From NCBI RefSeq assembly GCF_001567585.1, contig NZ_LRQV01000065.1, positions 1 through 36,411 on the forward strand: a DNA stretch of 36,411 nt, read 5' to 3'. Positions within the stretch are counted from its first letter, which is position 1, and each line of letters opens with the position of its first letter. Below are positions 1 to 8,292 of the stretch, piece after piece. Origin of the DNA: Micromonospora rosaria (GTDB lineage: Bacteria; Actinomycetota; Actinomycetes; Mycobacteriales; Micromonosporaceae). The position numbers were made by a program, and so were the translations under genes. Under the pieces are notes generated by a model that saw only the letters and a list, made by a program, of their open reading frames with translations, ran no database searches and had not been told where the DNA came from.

Positions 1-133
1 CGCCCAGTCCACCGCGACGAGCGCCCAGTCCACCGCGCCGGGCGCGGAGCCCACCGCCACGAGCGCGGAGCCCACCGCCGCCGAGCCGACCGGAGAGCAG
101 GCCGCCGCGGCGGCCGAGGAGGAGAAGTCATGA
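1..133 (+). CDS. 3' end of an upstream gene (Ala/Thr-rich tail)
   Basis: An open frame runs in from the left edge and stops at TGA 131-133, overlapping the next gene's ATG (ATGA). The visible 43 residues are low complexity: two AQST- and two AEPT-containing repeats of about seven residues, then an acidic AEEEKS end. No domain is visible. In M. tuberculosis the gene before hbhA is an XRE-type regulator (Rv0474), so this could be the disordered tail of such a regulator; that rests only on gene order. Confidence 0.55.
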   Translation, partial: AQSTATSAQSTAPGAEPTATSAEPTAAEPTGEQAAAAAEEEKS

Positions 134-1155
134 CCCAGCCGAAGACCAACCGCATCCCGGCCCCGATCTACGCCGCCGCCGGCGCCGGCGACCTGGCCCT
201 CGAACACCTGCGCAAGCTGCCCGCCGTCGTCACCGACCTGGGTGGACGGGTCGCCGCCGACCTGGGCGGCAAGGCCGTCGTCACCGGCTTCGAGCTGCGC
301 CAGCGGGCGACCGAGACGTTCCGCACGGCCAACGAGACCGCCGCCGGTCTCCGGGAGAAGGGCGTCACCGCCGCCGACCTGAACCGGCTGCGCGAGGCCG
401 CCGACACCCGGCTGCGCGAGGTCGTCGACCTGGACCGGCTGCGCGAGGTGGCCGACGTCAACCGGCTGCGCCAGGTGGCCGACCCGGACCGGCTGCGCGA
501 GGCCGCCGACCTGGACCGGCTGCGCGAGGCGGCGACCCGCAACACCGCCGTGGTGGTCGCCGGGGCGCAGGCCGCCCAGGAGCGGGCGCTGGCCGTGTAC
601 GGCGCGCTGGTCGCCCGGGGTGAGCGGGTGGTCGGTGCCGGTGTGGTGGACGTCGCCGAGACGGTGAACGCCGACATCGAGGCGACCGAGGCCACGGTCA
701 CCACTGCCCCGACCCCGCTGGCCGCCACCCCCGCCGAGACGTCGGCCCAGGCCGAGACGTCGAGCCGGGCCGAGACGTCGAGCCGGGCCGAGGCGCGGAC
801 GTCGACCGACGTGCCGACCCCGGCCGACGTGGCAGAGGTCGTGGAGGCGAAGTCGGCCCCGGCGAAGACCGCGCGGGCCCGGGCCGCCGGCACCGCGCGG
901 TCGACCGCCAAGCCCGCCGCCGCCAAGCCCACGGCCAGCAGGAGCACGGCCAGCAAGAGCACCGCCGAGGCCGCCGGCACGACGACGAAGGCCGCTGGCA
1001 CGAAGGCCGCTGGCACGAAGGCGACCGCGAAGGCCGCCGGCACGAAGGCCAGCCGGGCGAAGGCCGCCGGCACGCCGGCCGCCGGGTCGGAGGCCGGTAC
1101 GCCGTCGGCCACGCTGCCGAAGGGTACGAAGCGGACCCGGCCGGCTGCCGAGTGA
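130..1155 (+). CDS. HBHA-like coiled-coil protein with Lys/Ala-rich tail
   Basis: A 341-aa protein resembling mycobacterial heparin-binding hemagglutinin in architecture: a helical N-terminal half with PAPIYAAAGAGDLALE near the start, then a long Ala/Thr/Lys-rich tail (about residues 235-341) with AAGTKA-type repeats like the lysine-rich heparin-binding tail of HBHA. Residues 83-135 hold six near-identical nonapeptides of the form DLDRLREAA (one is 8 aa), encoded by 27-bp repeats at about 376-534. No signal peptide or membrane segment is seen. The start ATG overlaps the previous stop, and the next gene is a DUF2516 protein as in the hbhA-Rv0476 order. In a soil organism, adhesion to host glycans is only an analogy; a cell-envelope, lipid-droplet or scaffold role is equally possible. 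Confidence 0.75.
   Translation: MTQPKTNRIPAPIYAAAGAGDLALEHLRKLPAVVTDLGGRVAADLGGKAVVTGFELRQRATETFRTANETAAGLREKGVTAADLNRLREAADTRLREVVDLDRLREVADVNRLRQVADPDRLREAADLDRLREAATRNTAVVVAGAQAAQERALAVYGALVARGERVVGAGVVDVAETVNADIEATEATVTTAPTPLAATPAETSAQAETSSRAETSSRAEARTSTDVPTPADVAEVVEAKSAPAKTARARAAGTARSTAKPAAAKPTASRSTASKSTAEAAGTTTKAAGTKAAGTKATAKAAGTKASRAKAAGTPAAGSEAGTPSATLPKGTKRTRPAAE
376..534 (+). repeat. 27-bp tandem repeats encoding DxxRLRExA nonapeptides
   Basis: Six consecutive units (the second lacks one codon) begin with a GAC codon and share the core CGGCTGCGCGAGG. The repeat is in frame, so the array extends or shortens the predicted coiled coil of the HBHA-like protein without breaking it. Confidence 0.85.
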
Positions 1156-1247
1156 CCGGGCGGCGACCGGTCGCCGAGTGACCGTGCCGGCGGCCCCGGC
1201 AGCGTCCTGTGGGACGTTTCCGGGGTCGCCGGCATAAGCTTGCCGGC

Positions 1248-1562
1248 ATGGCCTACGCCGCGCCGCTCTTCTTCCTCGAAGTCCGCTACGTGATCGAGCT
1301 GATCCTGCTCGTCTTCGCGTTGATCGTCCTGGGTGTCGCGCTGGTGCACGCCATCACCCAGCGCTCCGACGCCTTCCCGGCCATCGGCACCCTGCCCAAG
1401 GCCGGTTGGATCGCCATCCTGGCGGTCTGTCTGGTGCTGACCCTGTTCGGCTTCGGTCCGATCAGCCTGTTCGGTCTGGTCGGCATCGCGGCGGCGCTCA
1501 TCTACCTGCTGGACGTCCGGGTCGGGCTACGCGACCTCAGTGACGGCCGAGGGTCCTGGTGA
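1248..1562 (+). CDS. DUF2516 family small membrane protein
   Basis: A 104-aa hydrophobic protein with three likely membrane segments (about residues 12-35, 51-72 and 74-91) and a short charged tail. It matches the Rv0476-type DUF2516 protein in size, topology and position after hbhA. The start is ATG 1248 rather than the upstream in-frame codon at 1209, because TAAGCT at 1235-1240 is a -10 box exactly 7 nt before this ATG, the leaderless layout seen at many genes here. Its stop overlaps the next start (GTGA at 1559-1562). Function unknown. Confidence 0.8.
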   Translation: MAYAAPLFFLEVRYVIELILLVFALIVLGVALVHAITQRSDAFPAIGTLPKAGWIAILAVCLVLTLFGFGPISLFGLVGIAAALIYLLDVRVGLRDLSDGRGSW

Positions 1563-2446
1563 GAGGCTTCCGCTGGCCTCCTCCGCCCGACGGCGGACCC
1601 CGCACCTGGGGCCCCGGCCCCGGTGCTCCGCGTACCGGCCGGCCGGCGCTGCCGGATCCGGAGACCGAGGTGGTCGCCACCCCGCACGGTGTGCGGCTGG
1701 AACAGTTGGTCACCGGGTCGGGCGATCCGGTGACCGTCTTCGCGCACGGGCTCGGTAACGGGATCGCCACCACCCGCCCCTTCGGCAGCGGGGTCACCGG
1801 CCGCCGGATCTTCTTCCAGTTCCGGGGACACGGTCGCTCCGACGCGCCGCCCGGCGCGTGGACGTACGCCGATCTGGCCCGGGACCTGCGGGCGGTCGCC
1901 GACCTCGGCGGCGCCACCCGGGCCTTCGGGGCGAGCCTCGGTGCCGGGGCGCTCTGTCACCTGCTGGGCGGCAGCCCGGAACGCTTCGACCGGCTGGTCC
2001 TCTTCCTGCCGGCGGCGCTGGACCAGCCGCGCGGCCCGGACGCCCGGGAGCGGATCTCCGGGCTGCTCGCCGCGGTGGCCAGCGGGGACGCCTCGGCGGT
2101 CGCCGAGGCGGTCGCCGTCGAACTGCCGCCCACGGTCCGCAACACCCCGGCTGGTTGGGCGTACCTGCGGCAGCGCCTCGACCACCTGCTCCGGGACGGT
2201 CTCGCGCCGGGCCTGGCCACCCTGCCCGAGCAGGCCCCGCTGCCCGACCGGGCGGCGCTCGCGGCGGTGACCGCGCCCGCGCTGGTCATCGGTTGCCTCG
2301 GGGACGACCTGCATCCCGCGTCGGTCGCGGAGGAGTTGGCCGCCGCGCTGCCCCGGGCCACCCTGCACGTGTACGACCGGCCGGGCATCCTCTGGTCCGA
2401 CCGCGCCGACCTGCGCGGCCGGATCTCCGACTTCCTCAACGGCTGA
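1559..2446 (+). CDS. alpha/beta hydrolase fold protein, catalytic His not evident
   Basis: A 295-aa protein of the alpha/beta hydrolase fold. It has an oxyanion-loop motif FAHGLGNG (61-68), RGHGRSD (89-95), a nucleophile elbow GASLG with Ser126, and an acid-containing turn GDDLHP (248-253). The usual catalytic His after the last strand is not obvious: the segment reads DRPGILWSDR, with no His between 271 and the C-terminus. It may use another residue (His252 or His270) or be non-catalytic. The GTG start overlaps the stop of the DUF2516 gene, so the two are probably translationally coupled. The first 40 residues are Pro/Gly-rich and may be disordered. Substrate unknown. Confidence 0.75.
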   Translation: MRGFRWPPPPDGGPRTWGPGPGAPRTGRPALPDPETEVVATPHGVRLEQLVTGSGDPVTVFAHGLGNGIATTRPFGSGVTGRRIFFQFRGHGRSDAPPGAWTYADLARDLRAVADLGGATRAFGASLGAGALCHLLGGSPERFDRLVLFLPAALDQPRGPDARERISGLLAAVASGDASAVAEAVAVELPPTVRNTPAGWAYLRQRLDHLLRDGLAPGLATLPEQAPLPDRAALAAVTAPALVIGCLGDDLHPASVAEELAAALPRATLHVYDRPGILWSDRADLRGRISDFLNG

Positions 2447-2555
2447 GCCACCGCCACCACCGGTCGGGGCGCGTACCGGGCCGGCACCGCGCCGGCCGGC
2501 GCTCGCTGCCGGTGGCTGACACCGGTTGTCAGGTATCGGTGGAATGGTCGCCGGC

Positions 2556-3473
2556 ATGGCAGAACAACCACTGAAGGGCCGGGTGGCGCTGGTCGCCGGG
2601 GCGACCCGGGGCGCCGGCCGGCAGATCGCGGTGCAACTCGGCGCGGCCGGCGCGACCGTGTACGCCACCGGGCGCAGCAGCCGCGCGGGCCGCTCCGAGA
2701 TGGACCGCCCGGAGACCATCGAGGAGACCGCCGAGCTGGTCACCGCCGCCGGCGGCGAGGGCGTCGCGGTCCGCGTCGACCACCTCGTCCCCGATCAGGT
2801 ACGCGATCTGGTGCGGCGGATCGACGACGCGCACGGCCGGCTCGACATCCTGGTCAACGACATCTGGGGCGGCGACGCGCTGACCACCTGGCACGAGCCG
2901 GTCTGGCGGCAGCCGCTCGACGCCGGTCTGCGGCTGCTCCGGCTGGCCGTCGACACGCACCTGGTCACCAGCCACGTCGCCCTGCCCCTGCTGATCCGCA
3001 ACCCGGGCGGTCTGGTGGTGGAGATGGGCGACGGCACCACCGAGTACAACGCCACCAACTACCGGCTCTCGATCTTCTACGACCTGGCCAAGACCGCAGT
3101 GAACCGGCTCGCCTTCGCCCAGGCCCGGGAGCTGGAGCCGCACGGCTGCGCCGCCGTCGCGCTCACCCCCGGGTGGCTGCGTTCCGAGGCGATGCTCGAA
3201 CACTTCGGGGTGACCGAGGCCACCTGGCGGGACGCGACGGCGACGGAGCCGCACTTCGTCATCTCCGAGAGCCCGGCGTTCGTCGGGCGGGCCGTGGCCG
3301 CCCTCGCCGCCGACCCGGACCGGGCCCGCTGGAACGGGCGGTCCACCTCCAGCGGCGAGCTGGCGCAGGTGTACGGCTTCACCGATCTCGACGGCAGCCG
3401 CCCGGACGCCTGGCGGTACGTGGTCGAGGTGCAGGACGCCGGCCGCCCGGCCGACGCCACCGGCTACCGCTGA
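2556..3473 (+). CDS. SDR family NAD(P)-dependent oxidoreductase
   Basis: A 305-aa classical-type short-chain dehydrogenase. The cofactor loop is AGATRGAG (14-21), and YDLAK (Y175, K179) is the catalytic Tyr-x3-Lys pair. The NNAG structural motif is replaced by NDIWGG (101-106). The C-terminal ~90 residues are longer than in minimal 250-aa SDRs. The start is ATG 2556; ATG 2544 and TTG 2526 in the same frame are possible but have no clear ribosome site. It converges on a WYL regulator across a shared hairpin. Substrate cannot be assigned. Confidence 0.8.
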   Translation: MAEQPLKGRVALVAGATRGAGRQIAVQLGAAGATVYATGRSSRAGRSEMDRPETIEETAELVTAAGGEGVAVRVDHLVPDQVRDLVRRIDDAHGRLDILVNDIWGGDALTTWHEPVWRQPLDAGLRLLRLAVDTHLVTSHVALPLLIRNPGGLVVEMGDGTTEYNATNYRLSIFYDLAKTAVNRLAFAQARELEPHGCAAVALTPGWLRSEAMLEHFGVTEATWRDATATEPHFVISESPAFVGRAVAALAADPDRARWNGRSTSSGELAQVYGFTDLDGSRPDAWRYVVEVQDAGRPADATGYR

Positions 3474-3498
3474 CCGCCTGACCATCTGACCGGCGGCT

Positions 3499-3529
3499 GA
3501 TCGGTGGCGGGCCGAGCCCGTCACCGGTC
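3499..3529. terminator. Bidirectional hairpin between convergent genes
   Basis: A stem of 13 paired positions (3499-3512 with 3516-3529; one internal mismatch, one G-U) closes a CGA loop. It lies between the SDR stop and the end of the WYL gene, and the right arm reaches into the WYL stop codon. There is no T-run, as is usual in this group. Confidence 0.55.
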
Positions 3530-4502
3530 AGGGCCGGGCGTACAGCTCCGCCCAGCGGCGGGTCGCGTCGGCGACCAGGTCGCGCAGCTCGGGCGGGTCG
3601 AGCACCACCGCCTCCGGGCCGAGCCGCAGCACCTGGTGGTACGCCACCTCGACCGACTCGACGGGCAGCCGCAGCACCGTCCAGCCCCGCTCGTCCGGCC
3701 CCTCGGCGGCGGCGACCGCCTCGTCGTACACGAAGGGGGCGTCCAGGATGTGGCGTAGCAGGCGCAGCCCGGCCGGGCCGACCCGCAGGGTGATCCGGCC
3801 GGGCAGCATCTGCCGCAGGAACGCCTCGGCCCGCTCCCGCCAGTGCCGGCCGAGGTCGAAGTCCTCGTCCCGGTCGAAGGTCTCCCCGCCCACCTCGACC
3901 CCGGTGACCCGGTCCACCCGGTACGTCCGCGTCGAGTCCCCGACCCGGCCGACGAGGTACCAGAGCCCGCCCTTGAGCACCAGCCCGTACGGCTGCACGG
4001 TGCGGGTCACCTCGTGCTCGCCGCGCCGGTAGCGCAGCTCGACCACCCGGTCCCGCCACACCGCACGGGCCAGGTCGGTGAGCCACGGCGGCGGGGCGGC
4101 CTCCCGGAACCAGCCCGGCACGTCCAGGTGGAACCGCTGGCCGGTCCGGGCCGGCGCGTCGCGCAGCGGGGGCGGCAGCGCGGCCAGCACCTTCAACTCG
4201 GCGGCGGCGACCGCGTCGGCGAGCCCCATCTCCCCGGCCGGCCCCGGCAGGCCGGCGAGGAAGAGCGCCTCCGCCTCGTCCCGGGTGAGCCCGGTCAACC
4301 GGGTGCGGTACCCGCCGAGCAGCCGGTACCCGCCGGCCCGGCCCCGGTCGGCGTAGACGGGCACCCCGGCGGCGGAGAGCGCCAGCACGTCCCGGTAGAC
4401 CGTCCGCTCGGAGACCTCCAGCTCCCGGGCCAACTCCGCCGCGGTCATCGTCTCCCGCGCCTGCAACAGCAACACCAACGAGATCAACCGCGCCGCCCGC
4501 AC
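3528..4502 (-). CDS. WYL-domain transcriptional regulator (YafY family)
   Basis: A 324-aa regulator. The N-terminal winged HTH (about 15-60, with ARELEVSERTVYRDVLAL) is followed by a WYL domain containing LKGGLWYLVGR (W181-Y182-L183) and a C-terminal extension. WYL proteins bind ligands or nucleic acid and regulate transcription. The start is GTG 4502; a -10-like CACAAT lies 6 nt upstream, overlapping the end of the palindromic element at 4512-4567. It converges with the SDR gene, so it may control it or an unlinked target. Confidence 0.85.
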   Translation of the reverse strand: MRAARLISLVLLLQARETMTAAELARELEVSERTVYRDVLALSAAGVPVYADRGRAGGYRLLGGYRTRLTGLTRDEAEALFLAGLPGPAGEMGLADAVAAAELKVLAALPPPLRDAPARTGQRFHLDVPGWFREAAPPPWLTDLARAVWRDRVVELRYRRGEHEVTRTVQPYGLVLKGGLWYLVGRVGDSTRTYRVDRVTGVEVGGETFDRDEDFDLGRHWRERAEAFLRQMLPGRITLRVGPAGLRLLRHILDAPFVYDEAVAAAEGPDERGWTVLRLPVESVEVAYHQVLRLGPEAVVLDPPELRDLVADATRRWAELYARP

Positions 4503-4511
4503 CCACCCATT

Positions 4512-4567
4512 GTGTAAGGAGGGGCCCCCTGTTAACGCATCCGGTAGTAAAAGGGCCCCTTCCTAAC
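4512..4567 (+). repeat. Palindromic intergenic element, copy 1
   Basis: A 56-bp copy: left end GTGTAAGGAGGGGCCCCC, core GTTAACGCATCCGGTAG, right end AAAGGGCCCCTTCC. It lies between the 3' end of the response regulator (4626) and the start of the WYL gene (4502), both on the minus strand. It could terminate the upstream operon and also supplies part of the WYL promoter. It is closest to copy 2 at 10807-10864, which is inverted relative to it. Confidence 0.85.
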
Positions 4568-4625
4568 CGCAGGGCGGCGGGGGCGGGGAGCGAGCGGGGG
4601 CGGGTGGGGGAAGCCGGCGGGCGGG

Positions 4626-5318
4626 TCAGCGACCGCCGGGGACGAGCAGGCCCCGGTCGTACGCGGTGGCGACGGCGGCGGCCCGGTCGTTGACGCCCAG
4701 TTTGGCGTACACGTGCAGCAGGTGGGTCTTGACCGTGGCCTCGCTGATGAACAGCCGGGCCGCCGTCTCCCGGTTCGACGAGCCCCGGGCGACCAGCGTC
4801 AACACCTCCAGCTCGCGCTGGCTCAGCGGCTCCTCGGTCGGGGCGCGCAGCCGGCCCATCAACCGCCCGGCCACGCTGGGGGAGAGCACCGACTCGCCCC
4901 GGGCCGCCGCCCGTACCGCCCGGACCAGGTCGTCCCGGGGCGCGTCCTTGAGCAGGTACCCGGTCGCCCCGGCCTCGATCGCCGGCAGCACGTCCGCGTC
5001 CGTGTCGTACGTGGTCAGCACCAGGACCCGGGCGGTCGACCCGGACCGGGCCAGCCGCCGGATCGCGGTGACCCCGTCCATGCCCGGCATCCGCAGGTCC
5101 ATCAGGACCACGTCCGGGGTGAGCGCTTCCGCCAGGGCGAGCGCCTCCGATCCGTCGCCGGCCTCGCCGACCACCTCGAACCCCGGGTCGCCGGTGAACA
5201 TGCCGCGCAGCCCGTCCCGGACCACCGGATGGTCGTCGACGATCAGCAGCCGGACCCGGTCGGCCCTCCCGTCCGTGGGTACGGCGGCGTCCGGGGGTAC
5301 GGCGGCGTCCGGGCTCAC
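4626..5318 (-). CDS. NarL/LuxR-type response regulator
   Basis: A 230-aa two-component response regulator. The receiver domain (about 22-140) has VDDH (27-30), phospho-acceptor Asp74 in LMDLRMPGM, and Lys in LLKDAP. A LuxR-type HTH follows (about 163-225: LSQRELEVLTLVARGSSNRETA). The first 20 residues include a duplicated DAAVP. The GTG start at 5318 overlaps the kinase stop (GTGA), showing coupled translation with the adjacent histidine kinase. It is the last gene of a four-gene minus-strand operon with an ABC transporter, which it probably controls. Confidence 0.92.
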   Translation of the reverse strand: MSPDAAVPPDAAVPTDGRADRVRLLIVDDHPVVRDGLRGMFTGDPGFEVVGEAGDGSEALALAEALTPDVVLMDLRMPGMDGVTAIRRLARSGSTARVLVLTTYDTDADVLPAIEAGATGYLLKDAPRDDLVRAVRAAARGESVLSPSVAGRLMGRLRAPTEEPLSQRELEVLTLVARGSSNRETAARLFISEATVKTHLLHVYAKLGVNDRAAAVATAYDRGLLVPGGR

Positions 5319-6583
5319 GCGGCCAGCCCCGGCAGGGCCGGCACGCTGGCCGACACGGCCGTCCCGTTGCCCGGCTCGGACTCGATCTCCAGCCGGCCGC
5401 CCACCCCGGTCACCCGCTGTCGCATGGCGGCCAGCCCGAACCCGCCGTCCGGCCGCGCCGGCCCCGGCCGGGCCCCGTCGAAGCCGGCCCCGTCGTCGCG
5501 GACGTCCAGGGTGACCAGATCCTTCATGTACGACAGGGTGAGCCCGACCCGGTTCGCCCCGGCGTGCCGGGCGACGTTGGCCAGCGCCTCCTGGGCGGTC
5601 CGGAGCAGGGTCACCTCGACCTCCGGGTGCAGCGGGCTGGGCGTGCCGGTCACGTGCACGTCCCCGCGCACCTGGTTGATCGTCGACCAGCGGTCCACCA
5701 GATCGGTCAGCACCTCGGGCAGCCGGGCCCGCTCCAGCGGCTCGGGGCGGACCGCCCGGACCGAGCGGCGGGCCTCGGTCAGGCTCTCCCGGGCCAGCGT
5801 CTCCGCGTTGTCCACGTGCCGCTGCCAGTCCGCCCGCCGCTCGCGGGCCTGCCCGGCCGCCTCCAGTTGGGTGATGATGCCGGCCAGCCCCTGGGCCAGG
5901 GTGTCGTGGATCTCCCGGGCCATCCGTTGCCGCTCGTCCAGTATCCCGGCCTCCCGGGCCTGGGTGAGCAGTTGGGCGTGCAGCCCCTCGTTCTCCCGCA
6001 TCGTCTCGGCCAGCCGGCGGTTCGTCTCGGCCAACTCCTCGACCAACTGCTTGCGCTGCTGGTGCTGCCGGGTGTTGGCCGCGTCGATCCGGGTGATCCC
6101 GACGGCCATCCCCACGTTGAACAGCGCCAGGACCGACCAGAGCACCAGGTGACCCGGCGAGGTGGGGGGCCCGACGCTCTGCGCGGTGGCGACCAGCATC
6201 GCGGTGACGCCCACCCCGACCAGCCGCCACCGGCCGTGCAGCACCAGGTACGAGTGGAGCAGGCCGACCCAGGCGACGAAGCCGTACCAGGGGCTGGCCG
6301 ACACCAGCACCGCACAGAACACGGTCAGCCCGAGGAAGTACACCGCCATCAGCCGGCGTCGGGGGAGCCAGTCGGGGTGCAGGGTGATGAACCAGGCGAT
6401 CCAGCAGCCGACCGCCACGGCGACGGTGAGGTGCACCACGGCCGGCGGCGCACCGGGTACCGGGGCGAGGGTGGAGAGCACCATCCCGACCGCCAGGCCG
6501 CCGTACGGCACCACGCGGTACAGGCGTACCTCCTGCTCCCGCCCGGTGTCCACGGAGGTGACCCGCTCGGCGGCGCTGGTCAT
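5315..6583 (-). CDS. Sensor histidine kinase (HisKA_3 type)
   Basis: A 422-aa kinase. About five membrane segments (residues 25-165) are followed by a coiled coil (about 170-212), a HisKA_3 dimerisation box MAREIHDTLAQGLAG with phospho-accepting His226, and a GHKL ATPase domain containing NVARHAG, DDGAGF and GGFGLAAMRQR. There is no large extracytoplasmic domain, so it probably senses the membrane or a membrane partner, as LiaS/DesK-type kinases do. The partner is the overlapping response regulator. The permease stops 49 nt upstream. Confidence 0.92.
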   Translation of the reverse strand: MTSAAERVTSVDTGREQEVRLYRVVPYGGLAVGMVLSTLAPVPGAPPAVVHLTVAVAVGCWIAWFITLHPDWLPRRRLMAVYFLGLTVFCAVLVSASPWYGFVAWVGLLHSYLVLHGRWRLVGVGVTAMLVATAQSVGPPTSPGHLVLWSVLALFNVGMAVGITRIDAANTRQHQQRKQLVEELAETNRRLAETMRENEGLHAQLLTQAREAGILDERQRMAREIHDTLAQGLAGIITQLEAAGQARERRADWQRHVDNAETLARESLTEARRSVRAVRPEPLERARLPEVLTDLVDRWSTINQVRGDVHVTGTPSPLHPEVEVTLLRTAQEALANVARHAGANRVGLTLSYMKDLVTLDVRDDGAGFDGARPGPARPDGGFGLAAMRQRVTGVGGRLEIESEPGNGTAVSASVPALPGLAA

Positions 6584-6632
6584 GGGCGGCTCACCCCCGG
6601 CGGTGCGACTCGGTGACGCTGGCCACGTCGGA

Positions 6633-7367
6633 TCACTCCCAGCGGAACAGCTTGGCGGCGACCGTGCCGGCGAGCACGGCGATGACCGCCATTATGACCA
6701 GGGGAAGGACCCCGGGGGCAGTGCCCGTCCAGGCGTCCAGCAGGGCCTGCACCCCGGGCGGCGTCCAGTCGCCGATCCGGACCAGGAACTCCGGCAGCAT
6801 GAACCGGGGCAGGTAGACCCCGCCGAAGAACATGGTCGCCATGAACAGCGGTACGGACATCGCCTGCGCCGCCTTGGCGGTCCGGGCCAGCGCCGCGACC
6901 AGCAGGCCCACCGCGAGCAGCGCCCCGGTGCCGAGGACGAAGGCCACCGTGAAGCCCAGCGCGTGCGCGGGCAGCGGCACCCCGAAGGCGAGCCGGGCGA
7001 CCACGACGAGCACGATCGCGCCGACCACCATCGTGGCCAGGGTGACCAGGAGTTGGGCGACCAGCAGTGCCGCCGGGCTCGCCGGGGTGGTCGCCAGCCG
7101 CCGCAGCATCCCGCGCTCCCGGTAGGTGGCCAGGGTGGACGGCAGGGCGGTCAGCCCGGTCACCGCCAGCGTCATGACCAGCAGGGAGGGGGAGAAGTAG
7201 CTGATGAAGGTCTGTCCGTCGAAGTCCGGGCTCGGCTCCCGCAGCGCCGGGATCGCCCCGAGGACGACCAGGATCACCACCGGCAGCCCGACCACGGTCA
7301 GGATCGTCGGCCAGTCCCGCAGGTGGAGCTTCGCCTCGGTCCTGAGGATCTGCCCGAAGGCGTGCAT
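6633..7367 (-). CDS. ABC-2 type transporter permease
   Basis: A 244-aa integral membrane protein with about six segments, typical of the ABC-2 permease family (DrrB-like). It has the family-typical loop TYRERGMLRRLATTPASP between early helices and a conserved Pro/Gly-rich late region. ATG 7367 is chosen because GAGGAGA lies about 5 nt upstream; a GTG at 7382 overlapping the ATPase stop is the alternative. It pairs with the ATPase gene immediately upstream, so the pair probably exports a lipid, peptide or drug under control of the downstream two-component system. Confidence 0.88.
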   Translation of the reverse strand: MHAFGQILRTEAKLHLRDWPTILTVVGLPVVILVVLGAIPALREPSPDFDGQTFISYFSPSLLVMTLAVTGLTALPSTLATYRERGMLRRLATTPASPAALLVAQLLVTLATMVVGAIVLVVVARLAFGVPLPAHALGFTVAFVLGTGALLAVGLLVAALARTAKAAQAMSVPLFMATMFFGGVYLPRFMLPEFLVRIGDWTPPGVQALLDAWTGTAPGVLPLVIMAVIAVLAGTVAAKLFRWE

Positions 7368-7378
7368 GGGGTCTCTCC

Positions 7379-8292
7379 TCACTCGGCGGGCCGGTGCCCG
7401 GTCAGCTCGACGAAGGCGTCGTCGAGGGTGGCCTGCTCGACCCGCAGGTCGGCGGCGACGATCTGGTTGCGGGCGAGCACCGAGGTGACCGCGTGCAGCA
7501 CGTTCCCGGTGCCGGTGACCACCAGGTGACCGCCGCTGCGCTGCACCGAGACGACCTCGGGCAGGTCGGTGAGCAGGTGGTCGTCGAGCGGCGCCGAGGG
7601 GCGGAACCGGACCCGCTGCTCCGGCGCCACCGCCGCCACCAGGCCGGCCGGGGTGCCCAGGGCGACCACCCGGCCGGAGTCGATCACGGCCACCCGGTCG
7701 CAGAGCCGCTCGGCCTCCTCCATGAAGTGGGTGACCAGCACGATCGTCCCCCCCGGTCGCGGACCCGCTCGATCAGGCCCCAGGTCTCCCGGCGGGCCTG
7801 CGGGTCCAGGCCGGTGGTCAGCTCGTCGAGGATGGCGATCCTCGGGTTGCCGACCAGGGCCAGCGCGATGGAGAGCCGCTGTTTCTGCCCACCGGAGAGC
7901 TTCTTGTACGGGGTGTTCCGCTTCGCCCCGAGCCCCAGCTCCTCGACGAGCCGGTCCGGGTCGGCCGGGTCCCGGTAGAACGACGCGTACAGCTCCAGAG
8001 CCTCGGCGACCCGGAGCCGGTCCGGTAGCTGGCTCTCCTGCAACTGCACCCCGACCTGCTGCCGGAGCCGGTCGGCGTCCCGGCGGGGGTCGGCCCCGAG
8101 GACCGACACCCCGCCCCCGTCCGGTACGCGCAGGCCGGCGACGCACTCCACCGTGGTGGTCTTGCCGGCCCCGTTGGGACCGAGCACACCGAAGATCTCC
8201 CCGGTGGCCACGCTGAACGACACATCCTGTACCGCCACCAGGTCGCCGTACCTCTTGTGCAGGTTGGTCACCTCGATGACCGGTGTCGTCAC
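7379..8292 (-). pseudogene. ABC transporter ATP-binding protein, frameshifted in this sequence
   Basis: A DrrA-type ATPase in two frames. The first frame (from GTG 8292, preceded by GGGGAGA) encodes about 182 residues with Walker A GPNGAGKT (38-45), LSGGQ (132-136) and Walker B AILDELTTGLD. It then runs out of frame and stops near 7684. The rest of the family sequence (TIVLVTHFMEEAERLCDRVA, including the switch His) continues in another frame to the stop at 7379. The switch is at a run of seven C (7748-7754; G on the coding strand); one more G would restore a protein of about 304 aa. All motifs are intact on both sides and the operon partners are intact, so a sequencing or assembly slip is likely. 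True decay or slippage is possible. Confidence 0.85.

Noticed and set aside
14..133. Mobile element or tRNA at the window edge
   Set aside because: Only in-frame Ala/Thr codon repeats are present; no cloverleaf or inverted ends.
168..1349. Minus-strand open frame opposite the HBHA-like gene
   Set aside because: Repetitive composition mirrors the sense repeats; no start signal or homology pattern.
2526..2555. TTG start extending the SDR by 10 residues
   Set aside because: No ribosome site, and the added residues are not typical of the SDR N-terminus.
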